Source: Ascaphus truei (lineage: Eukaryota; Chordata; Amphibia; Anura; Ascaphidae). From it: DNA of 64,000 nucleotides. The position numbers were made by a program, and so were the translations under genes. The notes beneath the pieces were generated by a model, which worked only from the letters and a program-made list of their open reading frames with translations, did no database searches and was not told the DNA's origin. The stretch's first letter is position 1. Each line of letters begins with the position of its first letter. The stretch is from contig CM071570.1 in the NCBI GenBank assembly GCA_036426205.1, forward strand, positions 71,848,995-71,912,994. Reading direction: 5' to 3'. Below, piece by piece: positions 34,601 to 45,640 of this stretch.

Positions 34601-37119
34601 GACAACACCCGACGAATCATTGATCTGCTAGAAATAGCCACTAATCAGAAATTAAGCGTTATGATGTTGAGTCTGGATGCGGAAAAAGCGTTTGACAGGA
34701 TTGACTGGCCCTACTTAAAACAGACGCTTGGGGCATTCGGCTTTGGGGAAAGGGTGAGTGGGGCGATAATGTCGCTATACTCGGGCCCCGCAGCCAAGGT
34801 CATACATCAGGGTTTCCCCTCTAATTTATTTCAAATTAAAAGCGGCACACGTCAGGGGTGCCCGTTATGCCCCCTGTTATTCGCCCTATGTATGGAACCT
34901 TTAGCTACGCAAATCCGTAACAACCCGGATATTTCAGGGATTACGGTGCATTCACAATCACATAAGATTGCCCTGTACGCAGACGATATACTGCTGCTAA
35001 TCTCCAGGCCTCTCACCTCCCTGCCGAACCTATTTGACCTGTTGGATAAATTTAATAGAATATCAGGATTCAAAATAAATCAAACCAAATCAGAGGCCCT
35101 GAATATCAGCCTCCCAAAGGAAACTGAAAAACTACTGAGTCTGAACTTTAATTTCAATTGGCAACCAAAACATATTAAATATCTAGGGGTCTACATCACT
35201 AAAGATTACAGGGGCGTCTATGATGCTAATTACCCCAAACTAATCAAGACACTAAAAGCAGATTTAAAAAAATGGACGCCCTACAAGATCTCCTGGATAG
35301 GAAGGATACATAGTGTCAAGATGAATCTCCTCCCCCGTATCCTATATTTGTTTCAGACTCTACCAGTGCCACTTAGACTGAAGGATATACTCTCACTTCA
35401 GTCTGATATCTCCGAATTTATCTGGGGAGGGAAAAAACCGAGAGTAAATAAGACAATTATGAAAAACACCACGCGGACAGGAGGCCTAGCGGTACCTTGC
35501 CTGGTCTCTTACTACAAAGCGGCGCAATTGTGTCAATTCACACAATGGCAGACCAATCCCGATCTGAAAAGATGGGTGGATCTGGAAAAGAGGGCTTGTG
35601 CCCCACTAGAGATAGAGAATTTGCTATGGTTACCCAAAACAGCTATTAAATGGGCTGAACGACCGCTCTCATCAGTGGCCAACTCACTGTCGGTATGGGA
35701 GACCACAAAATATAAACATACCCTGACCACAAGGCGCTCTATGATGGCCCCCTTGTGGGGCAACCCTAACTTTGCACCGGGACTAGTGGCAAATGCCGCA
35801 GGGCCCTGGAAAAAATATGGATATCTTAGGTTAAGAGATCTGGAGGGTATACCGAACAGAGTTAAATCATTCGAACAAATTAGATCTGAAAAAAACATCC
35901 CACATTCCGAATTTTTTCGCTACCTCCAGATACGAGCGTTCTTCGCCAAAAACTCCCCCTTCCCACCATTAACCACATTCGAAAAGCTCTGTCTGACGAA
36001 AACAGACACACAGGGACTTACATCGTAGATCTATAGAGAAGTGGTCGGTTCTGGGAGCTCACAGCAACGACAAAAACTGACGTACCAACTTAGATGGGAA
36101 ACAGATATTGGGGAGGAATTGGAGGAGGACGACTGGACTGCTATAATAGAGGCTACTGCCAAGAGCTCCATATGCACTACTTTGAAGGAGAATGCATATA
36201 AAGTATTGATGAGGTGGTACCTCACCCCATTAAAATTATCAAGGTTTGTCACAGGATACTCCCCGCTGTGTCCCAAACAGTGCGGAGAATCGGCAGACCT
36301 GTTGCACATGCTGTGGTCTTGCCCTCGGATCTCACACCTGTGGGATGAAATTAGACATTGGATCCAGAGGATTTTTGACCTCACAATTCCCCCTGATCCG
36401 TGGCTGTTCCTATTGAACAGACCATGGAAGGGTCTTTCAAAATCAGGTAATAAACTAGTTGCACATTTTGCAACAGCAACGAGGTGCGAGATCGCAGCTA
36501 TGTGGAAACAACCAGAGATCCCAAATATCCCAAAAATTCGGAATCGATTATGGTACATATGCCAGATGGAGAAATTGACGAGTCTGGTCAATGACACTGG
36601 CGAAAAATATTTAAAAGTCTGGACGCCTTGGCTGGAACAGACAGACATCCCGGGGGTTGAGGTAGCCACGATATGGCAGTGATTATTCCAAGTGCATTCT
36701 CGTACAAAGTAAGCGGAACGGACTACGAGACCTAGTTGAGTACACACCATGTGAACACTTTGGGCGGCCCTAGAAGTCGGCAAACAAACGGTGTATAGTA
36801 AATCTACCAGCCACCTATGGGAAAGTGGCAGTGCAGCGTGCCCGCGCCCCCCCACCCTCCCCTTCCTTCCTTCCCACCCTCCCCCGCTTTAATTTACTTT
36901 TTTTTTTGTGTTGTTCCCCCAAGTTTAACCTACATAAATATCCCAACTGGTTTTAGAGATATCATGTGCAACGCATGAACGCTTGTGGCTCCAGAAGGAG
37001 AATGTAGCAGTATCGTACATGACTGTAATACTGTGAATGTTCGTGTTATTTGTATTGCGATGCTATTTATATTGAAAATATTCCAATAAACTTGAAGTTA
37101 TAAAAAAAAAAAAAAAATA
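31625..37119 (+). mobile_element. L1-clade LINE, nearly full length
   Basis: ORF2 at 32876-36682, a ~435-bp 3' UTR, CCAATAAA at 37083-37090 and a poly(A) tail at 37103-37117. GGGCAGGAAC occurs directly after the tail (37123-37132) and at 31615-31624, a probable target duplication that places the 5' end near 31625. Positions 31625-32875 would be 5' UTR plus any ORF1. I could not find a coherent ORF1 there, and it contains an 18-20-base C run near 31770. The tail and nearly open ORF2 indicate a young insertion. Confidence 0.7.
32876..36682 (+). pseudogene. L1-clade ORF2 (endonuclease-reverse transcriptase), one in-frame stop
   Basis: The polyprotein cleaves target DNA and reverse-transcribes the element's RNA. 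Residues 1-240 are an APE-type endonuclease: N-x-KG near the start, QETHF at ~37-41, GDFN at ~139-142, SRIDYFF at ~200 and a SDH-type end near ~226. RT follows: KAPGPDGF at ~482, SLDAEKAFDRI near ~601, GTRQGCPL at ~660 and the catalytic YADDI near ~700. A TAG at 36026-36028 ends the frame after 1050 codons. The same frame resumes at once and runs to 36682 with the L1-type C-terminus (RWY.TP, C..CGE...H..W.CP). So one point mutation separates it from a 1268-codon ORF. There is no frameshift. Confidence 0.9.
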
Positions 37120-37132
37120 ATTGGGCAGGAAC

Positions 37133-37317
37133 TTATTCAACAGCCATCTGATTGGCTGTTAAAACCATGTGCCGATTGTAATTTTTTTTTAATTACGTCA
37201 TTTAAAGGGAATGATGCCAGTTAATCAGAATGGCTATGCTTCATTTCCCTTTAACATGACGTCACTAAATCCAAGATAGCCGGCGTCATGTGGTATTTCA
37301 GATCATGGGTACTAATT
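37133..37317. other. Target-site flank, repeat-like
   Basis: Contains ATCTGATTGGCTGTTAAAACC, a diverged copy of the inverted end seen at 37318. Probably part of the same MITE family. Non-coding. Confidence 0.35.
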
Positions 37318-38252
37318 CCCCAATCTGATTGGTTGTTGTACACCATGTGAGTCATTTTAGGTCAAGTATGTGACGTCATCCAAAGGGAGTCTAAGGAATC
37401 GGGGATCACGTCCCCCGCTGCGTGTTCCCTCCTTACCTGGTGCTCCACAAATCTCCACGCTTCTTACAGAGCACGCGTGCCTGCTCACGGAGAAATTTCA
37501 ATGTTTCCACGGAGCTTGGCTCTGCCTCCCACTTGCAACACACGTCTTCCACGCGCGGTGCACACAAGTGACACGCGTGCACCGCTCCCCAGCTGCGGGT
37601 CAACCTTCATTATCACTCACACCTGTCTCCTGCACCTCCAAACCTATCCCTGCCTCTGCAGAGGCCGCTCCTCTGCTCCACCCGCCTGTCTCCTTGGCCG
37701 CATCCCTTCATTTATGCTTAGCCGTTCCTTAATTCTTTGGCTGAGCATAGTTCATGTTAGCCTTGTGTTTCCACGTCCTTGTTCCTGCTGCGTTTGTGTT
37801 GTACATTGCCTTACCTTGCTTTGCTGTCTGATCTCCTTGGTACTGACCCGGCTTGAATTAGGACCCTTCTCTGGATAGCGACCCAGCTTGACTGCGGACC
37901 CTTCTCTGGATACTGACCCCGGCTTACCTCTGACCTTCCGTACATCTCCATCCCTGACCATGGCACTCGAACAAACTACTATCCTACTGGCTCCTACCTT
38001 TGACCACGGCACCCCGGACACAGACTACTCTCCTGGCTCTGACCTCCGACCCCGGCAAGTATCAAGACTAATCTACCTTCTCCAATCCCGAACTGGTGAC
38101 CTTGACTGTCCACTCTCCAGCCGTGCCTCTGCTGCTGTGGGTGGCACAGTATATACTTTCCCACCTCATTACCGGGTCCCGCCTTGTTCATGGTGAGTGC
38201 AAGCGTTACAGGGAGTCACATGGTGTACTACAACCAATCAGATTATGTTTTC
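37318..38252. mobile_element. MITE with ~35-bp inverted ends
   Basis: The left end (CCAATCTGATTGGTTGTTGT) reads through an ACACCATGTGAGTC block. Its reverse complement, GAGTCACATGGTGTACTACA followed by ACCAATCAGATT, closes the element at 38252. The interior is GC-rich with near-repeats (GGACCCTTCTCTGGATA twice near 37860 and 37895) and no transposase. It sits just upstream of a PLE coding end. Confidence 0.6.
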
Positions 38253-39180
38253 TGGATCTACAAGTTGAAGACTCTGACCCCACAAGGCCTCAATGTGGAT
38301 ATTGACATTGGGGCCTTTATATAGATTCCCTATGTTCCGTTTGATTCTGCAAACTTTTGCGATTTTTTCGTTACAGGGTATAGCAACAGTACATGGATTG
38401 TCTCTTTAGATCACCTCCCACACAGCCACCCCCTCATGTTTTTATTCTTTTTGCGGGTGGTCCAACTTTGGTTGCTCCTATTTCCCCTAAGTCCACTCCC
38501 TTATCCCCTTATCCCCCCCCCCCCTACTTTTTTTTTCTCCCACCATCTAGGTGAGGATTCCTTACTCCTGGGCTGGTTTAAGGCAATTCGAGAATGTAGG
38601 ATGGGACCTTAATCATTCTTTGGATTTTTATATTCTCTGTTTATTGGTTCGTTATCTGTGGTAGCGATGTATTTTTGAGTCCCTCCAAGCATGGGGACTG
38701 ACTACATCTTTTATATTAGATGTTAGATTTTATATTGCTAATGAATATCGAGGTGCCATCAAGACACAGAGAGCCTGAGGAAGCTGTACCAGCGAAACGC
38801 GTTGCTCAAATTCACCAAGGTTTTTTTTCCCCCGGAGGCCACCGTAGTGAAGGAGTGTGGGTGCATTTCAGCTGTGCGTTCCAGCAACTTCTGTCCAGAC
38901 GCAGAAGCAGGGAGTGCCCTAGTGTGACCAGCCCCATGGACTTTTCTACACTGAACGGGAGTTTTTAGATGTAAGTGTTTACTATTATCTATGTGTTAAT
39001 AAATTCTATGTTGTTTTCTTCCACTCTCTCTGCACTTTTACTGGCATTCGGGGGAAGTATCCACATAGGACGAGAAGCAGAGACTTCAGGATTCCAGATG
39101 AACAGGAAAAGATACCTCTGATGATACCATACTCATACAAGGCAGTGTGAGTAACTGTATTATTGCTTCTTTCTATATAG
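38240..39180 (+). mobile_element. Penelope-like element C-terminus and 3' region
   Basis: Positions 38257-38340 encode FWIYKLKTLTPQGLN followed by a short acidic/hydrophobic tail and TAG, the conserved end of PLE proteins. A ~430-bp AT-rich 3' region leads to a hammerhead-like motif at 38775-38797, then an AATAAA (38998-39003) and a tail ending near 39180. The 5' part of the gene is missing, replaced by the MITE to its left. Confidence 0.7.
38775..38797 (+). ncRNA. Hammerhead-like motif (candidate) in PLE 3' region
   Basis: CTGAGGA (38775-38781), one extra A, a 4-bp stem GCTG / CAGC with a 3-nt loop, then GAAA (38794-38797) followed by CGCGTTG. Both core strands match the hammerhead consensus except for the extra A before stem II. 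Self-cleavage is not shown. Confidence 0.45.
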
Positions 39181-40019
39181 ATGTTTCGCTGACTGCGATA
39201 CCCAGAGTTATCATTGGTGGCTAAAACAGGGTCTGTGCAGAGTTGAAGACCTTACAGAAAGAGGTATGGCCAAGACTTTCACCCAGATGCAGGAGAGACA
39301 TATTCCAACTCGGACCTATTCAGATATATGCAGTTGAGACATTTTGTCACACAACAAGCAAATAAAAATCTGGCCACTAGTAGAACCACATTTGAGAAGA
39401 TTTGTCTCTCAAATCTATTTGAAAAAGGCAAGATGACTGCAATTTACCAAACAACTGTCCCACCTTCACCAGAACAGGATAAAGTTTATATTAGATGATG
39501 GGTTGAGGATTTGGGAGATCCCCAGAACCCTTCTATTTGGGAGGATGTATGAGAAGCGACATCCTCTATATCCATAAATTATAATATAAAATAAAACATG
39601 TATAACGTGTTATACCGATGCTATCTGACCCCAGACGGATTACACAAAATGTATGGGAGCGTCTCCCCAAACTGTTTTGGGGGCTGTGGTTAGAGAGGAA
39701 CGATAGCACATATCAGGTGGAACTGACCATTAATAGCTGGTCTTTGGACAGACATTGCTTGCCCAATAAATAGAGTCCTAAACATAACATTAAAAATAAG
39801 TCCATGGTCAGCCCTGCTATATGAGCCCCTAGTCTAGTAGCTTCGATAACTAACTCATCAAGATTTTTGAGCAGTTCCTGAATGATTTGGTCAGTTTGCT
39901 ATTCAGAAAGTTTCGATAAGCTGTCAAACCCCTTCAGGAAGTGAGACTTCTCGAACGGTAGCGCTCAAACACACAAAGCGGGAACTGAAAAAAGCTCCTG
40001 ATCACCATTTTTATAAGAT

Positions 40020-40698
40020 CATGCTATTCTAGTAGCCCTGATAATCTCATCGGGGTCTGATCTGGCGAGTTTATCACAGATCTCATCCCGGAATTTGCAA
40101 GTAGGACTTAGAAAAAAAATATGTATTTTTCCTGCATCGGATTGAAGCCGGGAGTCTCTGGAGCCGATACACATTAATATCAGCTCTGTAGACCCCCGGC
40201 TTCCATCCAATGCAATAAAAATACATTTACAGGCAGCTTTGTTACCTTAGCGGCTAACCGCTAAGGCAATGAAGGGGTTCAACTACCCCCTTCATTGACC
40301 TCTTGTACCCCCCAAAAAAGGGGTACTCGTGTTTAACCCCTTCATTGCCTTAGCGACTAGCTGCTAAGGTAATGAAATTGTTTTTATTTAAATTTTAATA
40401 CTAGTGTATGGAAGGATTGGATCTCCGGTGCTGAACTGCATTGATTTCAGCCCCGGGGACACCTTGCTTCCCGAGTTACAGGCCCCGGTATAGGGTGCCA
40501 GTATCCCCCTGCAATGCTTAAATCTCTTGCGTCATGTGTCGGGACATTTAAACACATAGGAGATACCGGCACCCCATATCGTGGCCTGTAACTCTGGTAG
40601 CAGGCTGTTCCCAGGGCTGAAATCAATGTGATTCTGCTCTGGAGACCCCTACTTTTGTACACTAGTACTTAAATTTAAATAAAAACACTGCAATCACC
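40020..40698. repeat. Repeat family B, copy 2, left part
   Basis: Shares the GAGATACCGGCACCCCATA palindrome with 26690-27290 and has its own inverted blocks (TTACCTTAGCGGCTA / TAGCTGCTAAGGTAA across 40240-40372). It is interrupted at 40698 by a truncated L1 and resumes after 41631. Confidence 0.6.
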
Positions 40699-41612
40699 CT
40701 GGCATATGAGGAGTGGAATGCTATATACCTGGCCACTGCAAAAAGCTCCATATGCACCACACTAAAGGAGAACGCATATAAGGTTCTAATGCGGTGGTAC
40801 CTCACCCCATTGAAACTATCCAAGTTCGTGCCGGGATCCTCCCCGCTGTGCCCTAGGCAGTGCGGGGGATCGGCCGATCTGTTACATATGCTGTGTTCCT
40901 GCACCGCGGATCTCCCCATTATGGGAAGAAATTAGAAATTGGATACAGAGGATCTTTGACCTCACTATTCCCCCAGACCCTTGGCTGTTCCTCTTGAACA
41001 GACCATTAACGGGTCTATCCAAAGCAAAAAATAAATTAATAGCACATTTTGCAATAGCAACGCGGAGCGAGATTGCAGCATTATGGAAACGCCCCGATAT
41101 CCCAAGCATCCCAAAGATTCGGAATCGCATGTGGTTTATTTGTCAGATGGAAAAGTTAATGAGTCTAGTTAACGACACTGGCACCAACTTTCTAAAAGTC
41201 TGGACGCCTTGGTTGGCCCAGACAGATATCCCTGGGGTTGAGAGTAACACAATCTGGCTATGATAGGTATAGATGCGTTCTCCTTTGGGAGTGGAAACCC
41301 AAGTTGGGGTGGGTATACAGTTACTCAGGCAGGAATACTTCAGAGGCGGTCTGACTAAGACGCTATGGGACATTTTTTTTTTATTATTAGTATTAGTATT
41401 ATTACTATTGTTTCGGTTATTATTGTGCCGTTGCCCATCTTCCAATTATTCCACCCGGAATAGCTCGGCTGAGTAGGGCCCGAAAGAACAGGTGTTCTCA
41501 CAATTATTGTCTCATTGCCTACAGTTGAAATTACTTTCAGGATTGTACGTATTGTGTATTGTATCTTATGTTTGAAATACTCAATAAAATTCAAGTTTAA
41601 AAAAAAAAAAAA
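40699..41612 (+). pseudogene. 5'-truncated L1-clade LINE with target duplication
   Basis: The first ~560 bp match the C-terminal end of the intact L1 ORF2 at 36100-36682 (TAKSSICTTLKENAYK..., ending ...ESNTIWL + TGA), with a frameshift near 40900. A 3' UTR, an AATAAA near 41583 and a poly(A) tail follow. AAAAACACTGCAATCACC (40681-40698) and AAAAACACTGCAATCGCC (41613-41630) flank it, an 18-bp target duplication with one mismatch. Clearly an L1-machinery insertion. Confidence 0.88.
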
Positions 41613-41630
41613 AAAAACACTGCAATCGCC

Positions 41631-41835
41631 TGTGAGAGCGGTGCATGGAGAGACGGCTCTCTCTGTACAGCTCTCTCTGTGCAGCTCTTACAGACTGCAG
41701 GCCAGATTGTACAGGGGAGAACTTTGAGAGAGGCTGAGATCACATCGCTGCTGTCCCGTGCGATATTGGCATTCTCCTACCTCGGTTTGAGACTTGTGCA
41801 AATGGCTTCAGATTCTTTCTGAATACCATGATAAC
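41631..41835. repeat. Repeat family B, copy 2, right part
   Basis: Continues the family after the L1 insertion (CCTGTGAGAGCGGTGCATGG; CTCTCTCTGTACAG / CTCTCTCTGTGCAG short tandem). The start resembles 12195-12230. The edge with the older L1 is not exactly placed. Confidence 0.4.
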
Positions 41836-42369
41836 ACAAATGACAAACCATTCAGTGGGAACATGCCAAACCGTTCAAGATGGCAGCAGAGTTATGAAAC
41901 CTACTAGAGTAGGCCCCTATGTGCGTAAGCTCATTTTGCATATTATGGCAGCAACCAGGTACACTATAGCTGCCTCCTGGAAGAGTCCTACGCCAAATAT
42001 AGCCAAAATAATCAACAGAGTCCAGCTGACACTTCGCTACGAAAAAATTACAGCATATTTTACAGACTATGCACAAATTCAGAAATATCTAGGGACCTTG
42101 GCCAGACAGAATGGCAGAACCAGGGTTTGTAGGGCAGGATCTGGAACTCTAGACTATGTTTGTTTGTGGATGGCAGCCCCGGGAAGGTTATCAGCATCTG
42201 TGTGTTGTAATGAATGTTGTAATGTAAATAGCAGCTCCGATGATGGTTTGTGATGTTGTTATAGAAGAGGTGATCTAATTAATGTCGTATTGAATAATAA
42301 TATTGAAAAATAAACAAACACTAAACAACAACAAAAAAGAGATACTAGAAGAATATGTCACAGATTTTG

Positions 42370-42570
42370 TATTTATAACCATGCAGCTGTCGTGCCATGT
42401 CCCTAACCACCCCTCCCCCTTTTACCTCCCTTCCCACTTTCACTTTTTATCTGTATCCTACAATTCCCCCTCATCCCCCCTTCCCCAATGTTAGAGGAAT
42501 ATTTCAAAATTCTGTAATGTTATCTGTTATCTATTGTATTACAAAAGAAATAAAAATACAAGTTCTCATT
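42370..42570 (+). repeat. LINE 3'-UTR-like pyrimidine-rich repeat, copy 1
   Basis: GTGCCATGTCCCTA followed by a C/T-rich stretch, AATTCTGTAATGTTAT and an A-rich end (AGAAATAAAAATACAAG). The same series appears inverted at 48668-48850. Looks like the 3' end of an L1-type LINE. Confidence 0.55.
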
Positions 42571-42599
42571 ACCATATGATTTGCATATGAAGAAGCCTA

Positions 42600-43174
42600 C
42601 GGTCCATGAAAATGTAAGGTTCCCTTATTTTTAAGGAAAATGGCTGATGAACATAGCATTAGGCATGTTTGGGGATATGCTTTACGGAAATTGTTACATT
42701 AAAATCAGATAACAGAACCTGAAAATTAGCGACCTTCTCAGTGTCTACCCCATAGTTCTCAAGGTAGAATGTTTCAAACCTAGTATATGTGACATACTGT
42801 TACATATCTCTTTGGGATCATAACCCTTTTCCTAAAAACGATCCCCTATTACTTTGATCTCCACCTGGAATTGTGTATTATCGCTTACCATTCCGTGTAG
42901 CATTTGAGAAAATAGCCATCCTCGTTTGAGTGATGGAGGGTAGTAGATAGTAGTAAAAGAGTTTCTCTCTGTAGGCTTTCTATACAGTGTTGTACGCAAT
43001 CGGTAACCAAGGTTGACTATGGTCACATCAAGAAAATCAATGGTAGGAGGATCACTATTGAGTGTAAGTTTAATGGGCATACTAGAAGTGTTAATGTCAT
43101 TGATGTGTTCTTTCAGACTATCAGTATCACCCTTCCAAATCATAAAAATATACTCTATAAAGAGTCAGTAAAAA
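42600..43174 (-). pseudogene. Penelope-like element, later RT segment
   Basis: On the minus strand: FMIWKGDTDSLKEHIND, then TIDFLDVTI and LYRKPTERNSF near 43120-42960. This is the stretch that follows the catalytic YIDD motif in PLE reverse transcriptases. The YIDD itself appears damaged at ~43150. The upstream half of the RT lies at 44324-44690, separated by a CR1 insertion. Confidence 0.75.
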
Positions 43175-43183
43175 TGCTAGTCA

Positions 43184-44314
43184 TAGTTACATAGTTACAT
43201 AGTAGATAAGGCTGAAAAAAGACGTACGTCCATCAAGTTCAACCTATGCTAAATTTAGACAACAGATATTTTATCTTATATCTATACTTACTTATTGATC
43301 CAGAGGAAGGCAAACAAAAAACCCCAGAGTCATATCATCCAATGATATCTCATAACGGGAAAAATAAATTCCTTCCTGACTCCAAGAATTGGCAATCGGA
43401 TTAATCCCTGGATCAGCATCCTTTCCATGTATACTTATTTGGTATATCCCTGTATACCTTTCCCATCTAAAAAGATGTCCAACTTTTTTTTGTACAAATC
43501 TATTGTATCTGCCATCACAGTCTCCATGGGTAATGAATTCCACATTTTAACTGCACTTACTGTAAATAACCCTTTCCTTTGTTGCTGGTGAAATCTCCTT
43601 TCCTCCAACCTTAAGAGATGGCCCCGAGTCCTTTGTACTGCCTGTGGGATGATAGTTCTTTTGAAAGCTCCTTGTATTGTCCCCGAATATATTTGTATAT
43701 AGTTATCATATCCCCTCTTAGACGCCTCTTTTCTAATGTAAATAAATCTAATTTAGCTAGCCTCTCCTCATAGGTTAGATTGTCCATCCCCTTTATTAAT
43801 TTGGTGGCAATCTCTGCACTCTCACTAGTTCCATAATGTCTTTTCTTAGGATTGGTGCCCAAAATTGTACTCCATATTCAAGGTGTGGTCTTACTAATGC
43901 TTTGTAAAGGGGCATAATTATGTTTACTTCCCTTCCATCCATTGCCCGTTTGATGCAAGATAAGATCTTGTTTGCCTTGACAGCTACTGCATGACTTTGG
44001 GCACTATAGCTAAGCCTGCTGTCTACATGCACTCCTAAATCCTTCTCCATCAAGGATTCCCACAATTTATCTCCATTTAATTTGTAATTCACCTTTTATT
44101 CTTGCATCCCAAATGCATAATCTTACATTTATCTGTATTAAACCTCATCTGCCATTTACCTGCCCATGTTTCCAGTCTCTCCAAGTCCTTCTGAAGAGAA
44201 ATAACACCCTGCTCTGATTCTACTAACTTACACAATTTAGTATCATCAGCAAAGATGGAGACTTTGCTCTCGATGCCAACCTCAAGATCATTAATAAACA
44301 AGTCAAAAAGCAGG
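43184..44314 (-). mobile_element. CR1-group LINE 3' part inserted in the PLE
   Basis: On the minus strand, 44301-44089 gives FADDTKL and the following RT text. Positions 44092-43796 continue with EKDLGVHVD, KANKILSCIKR and LVRPHLEYGVQFW. Positions 43862-43611 give the RLRGDMI.IYK-type tail, and 43543-43190 is the usual CR1 end, including a TAACTATG tandem. Two frame changes occur. TGTTAGTCA (44315-44323) and TGCTAGTCA (43175-43183) flank it, a 9-bp near-duplication. Confidence 0.8.
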
Positions 44315-44323
44315 TGTTAGTCA

Positions 44324-44860
44324 GATGTTAGAATTATTTTAAAAAATGCCTGGTCTCAAAAACTGCATTTATACATATTGACATTTGCCGGGGCCATATT
44401 TGAACCATGGCACATTAAAGATGGAATTAATTGCCAAACGTGAAATAGTTGTGACTCAACGTAAATTCCAATAAGGATAGAAAAAAAATCAATGAGAAGT
44501 CCAGTGTTGAGTGGATTGTCCAGAATTAATTGTTTAATACCTTTAATTCCCTCATCATGGGGTATAACTGTGTATATGGAGGTGACATCCAGTGTGGCCA
44601 ACAGAACAGATCTGGGAAGGTGTGTTATAGTCGTGCAGGTTTCTTTAAAAAGTCGGCGTATCTTTAAGGTAAGCAGCAAGTGATTATATGCAGGGGTGGA
44701 GGAAAAAGTCCAAGTATTTGGCTACAAGGTGTAATAAAGTTATGTGTGGGGTCATTAGGTAAGCAATTGTATGTGCTAATAGCAGAGTTGGCACAAAATA
44801 TTGAAAGCAAGAGAGTAGGAGAAAAACAGAGCACTATCCTGAGCAAAAAAGATCCAGAGG
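44324..44860 (-). pseudogene. Penelope-like element, first RT segment
   Basis: On the minus strand: LATLDVTSIYTVIPHDEGI at ~44620-44560, the conserved first catalytic-Asp region of PLE reverse transcriptases, then GSNMAP near 44390. The frame is interrupted by stops. Its left boundary with the CR1 element is at 44323. The right end runs into an inverted repeat at 44799-45042. Confidence 0.7.
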
Positions 44861-45042
44861 GGGCTCACTCATAAAACAAAAGGCGACTTTAATGGATCAT
44901 ACAACAGCCCCCTATAGAGGCAGCAATAACACAATATCATATGATCCATTAAATACACTTTTGTTTTATGAGTGAGCCCCTTCTGGATCTTTTTTGCTCA
45001 GGATAGTGCCCCGTTTTTCTCCTACTCTCTTGCTTTCAATAT
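44799..45042. repeat. Inverted repeat at a PLE head-to-head junction
   Basis: Arms 44799-44884 and 44957-45042 are about 90% complementary (GCAAGAGAGTAGGAGAAA / TTTCTCCTACTCTCTTGC), with a ~70-bp loop. Minus-strand PLE lies to the left and plus-strand PLE to the right, so this is a head-to-head junction. Confidence 0.8.
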
Positions 45043-45374
45043 TTACTTAACGGATCAAAGGGCCTCCAAAGACTGATGGAAGATTTCCACATAAGTGAGT
45101 TCTTATCTCTGTGTTATCCATTTATCTCTGTTATTGTGCTTTAAGAGGGGAGATTATCCTATATAGCAGTCGCTATATGTGGTATACCGACAGGATACAC
45201 TAGACACTATTCTCCCATTATTTGTTATGGATATAATTAATCAACATGACGGAGGTACCTTATCTCATTACCTTCAAAAGTTTTACTTATTGGACGGATG
45301 TTTGTTTATGAGCACCAGATCCCTGCTTCTATTGGCACAAAATGTCTCTGATATATTGGTCAAGATACTGAAGG

Positions 45375-45640
45375 ATGATGGTTATCCCTTTTTCCGCAGT
45401 GATAGATCAGATTCACTGGCTGTGCCACTTACCGTATATGTTGGCTGGCAAAACCTTTAAACTTCCAAACAAAGGATCAGTTATCAAAATAAGAAAACAT
45501 CTTACATGCCTCAGCCAACTCAGCAAACAAGTATATTTCATTGTGTGCCCGTGCAGATTATTCTATGTTGGAAAGAGAGAGCTCACATTTAGTGAAAGAA
45601 TGCACAACATCGCCCAGTAATAAGGGCTGTCTTTAAGGAA
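45375..45640 (+). pseudogene. Penelope-like element, GIY-YIG endonuclease start
   Basis: VYFIVCPCRLFYVGKRELTF at ~45525-45590 matches the start of the PLE GIY-YIG domain, including the CPC cysteine pair and the YVGK segment. The upstream frame (45460-45520) gives the linker KTFKLPNK. The rest of the domain is lost. Confidence 0.7.

Larger units (their letters stand above)
39240..42320 (+). pseudogene. Older L1-clade LINE, ORF2 C-terminus, split by another repeat
   Basis: Positions 39240-39830 translate, with many stops, into a segment similar to the end of the intact L1 ORF2: TFEKIC, NVLYRCYLTP, C..CG..G.I.H. The homologous frame continues only at ~41880-42060 (HIMAATRYTIAASWK...NIAKIINR), followed by an A-rich tail near 42310. 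The gap (39840-41830) holds repeat family B, itself split by a younger L1. Many substitutions show it is old. Confidence 0.65.

Noticed and set aside
36031..36855. 274-aa minus-strand ORF
   Set aside because: Shadow of the L1 ORF2 C-terminus on the opposite strand, no motifs of its own.
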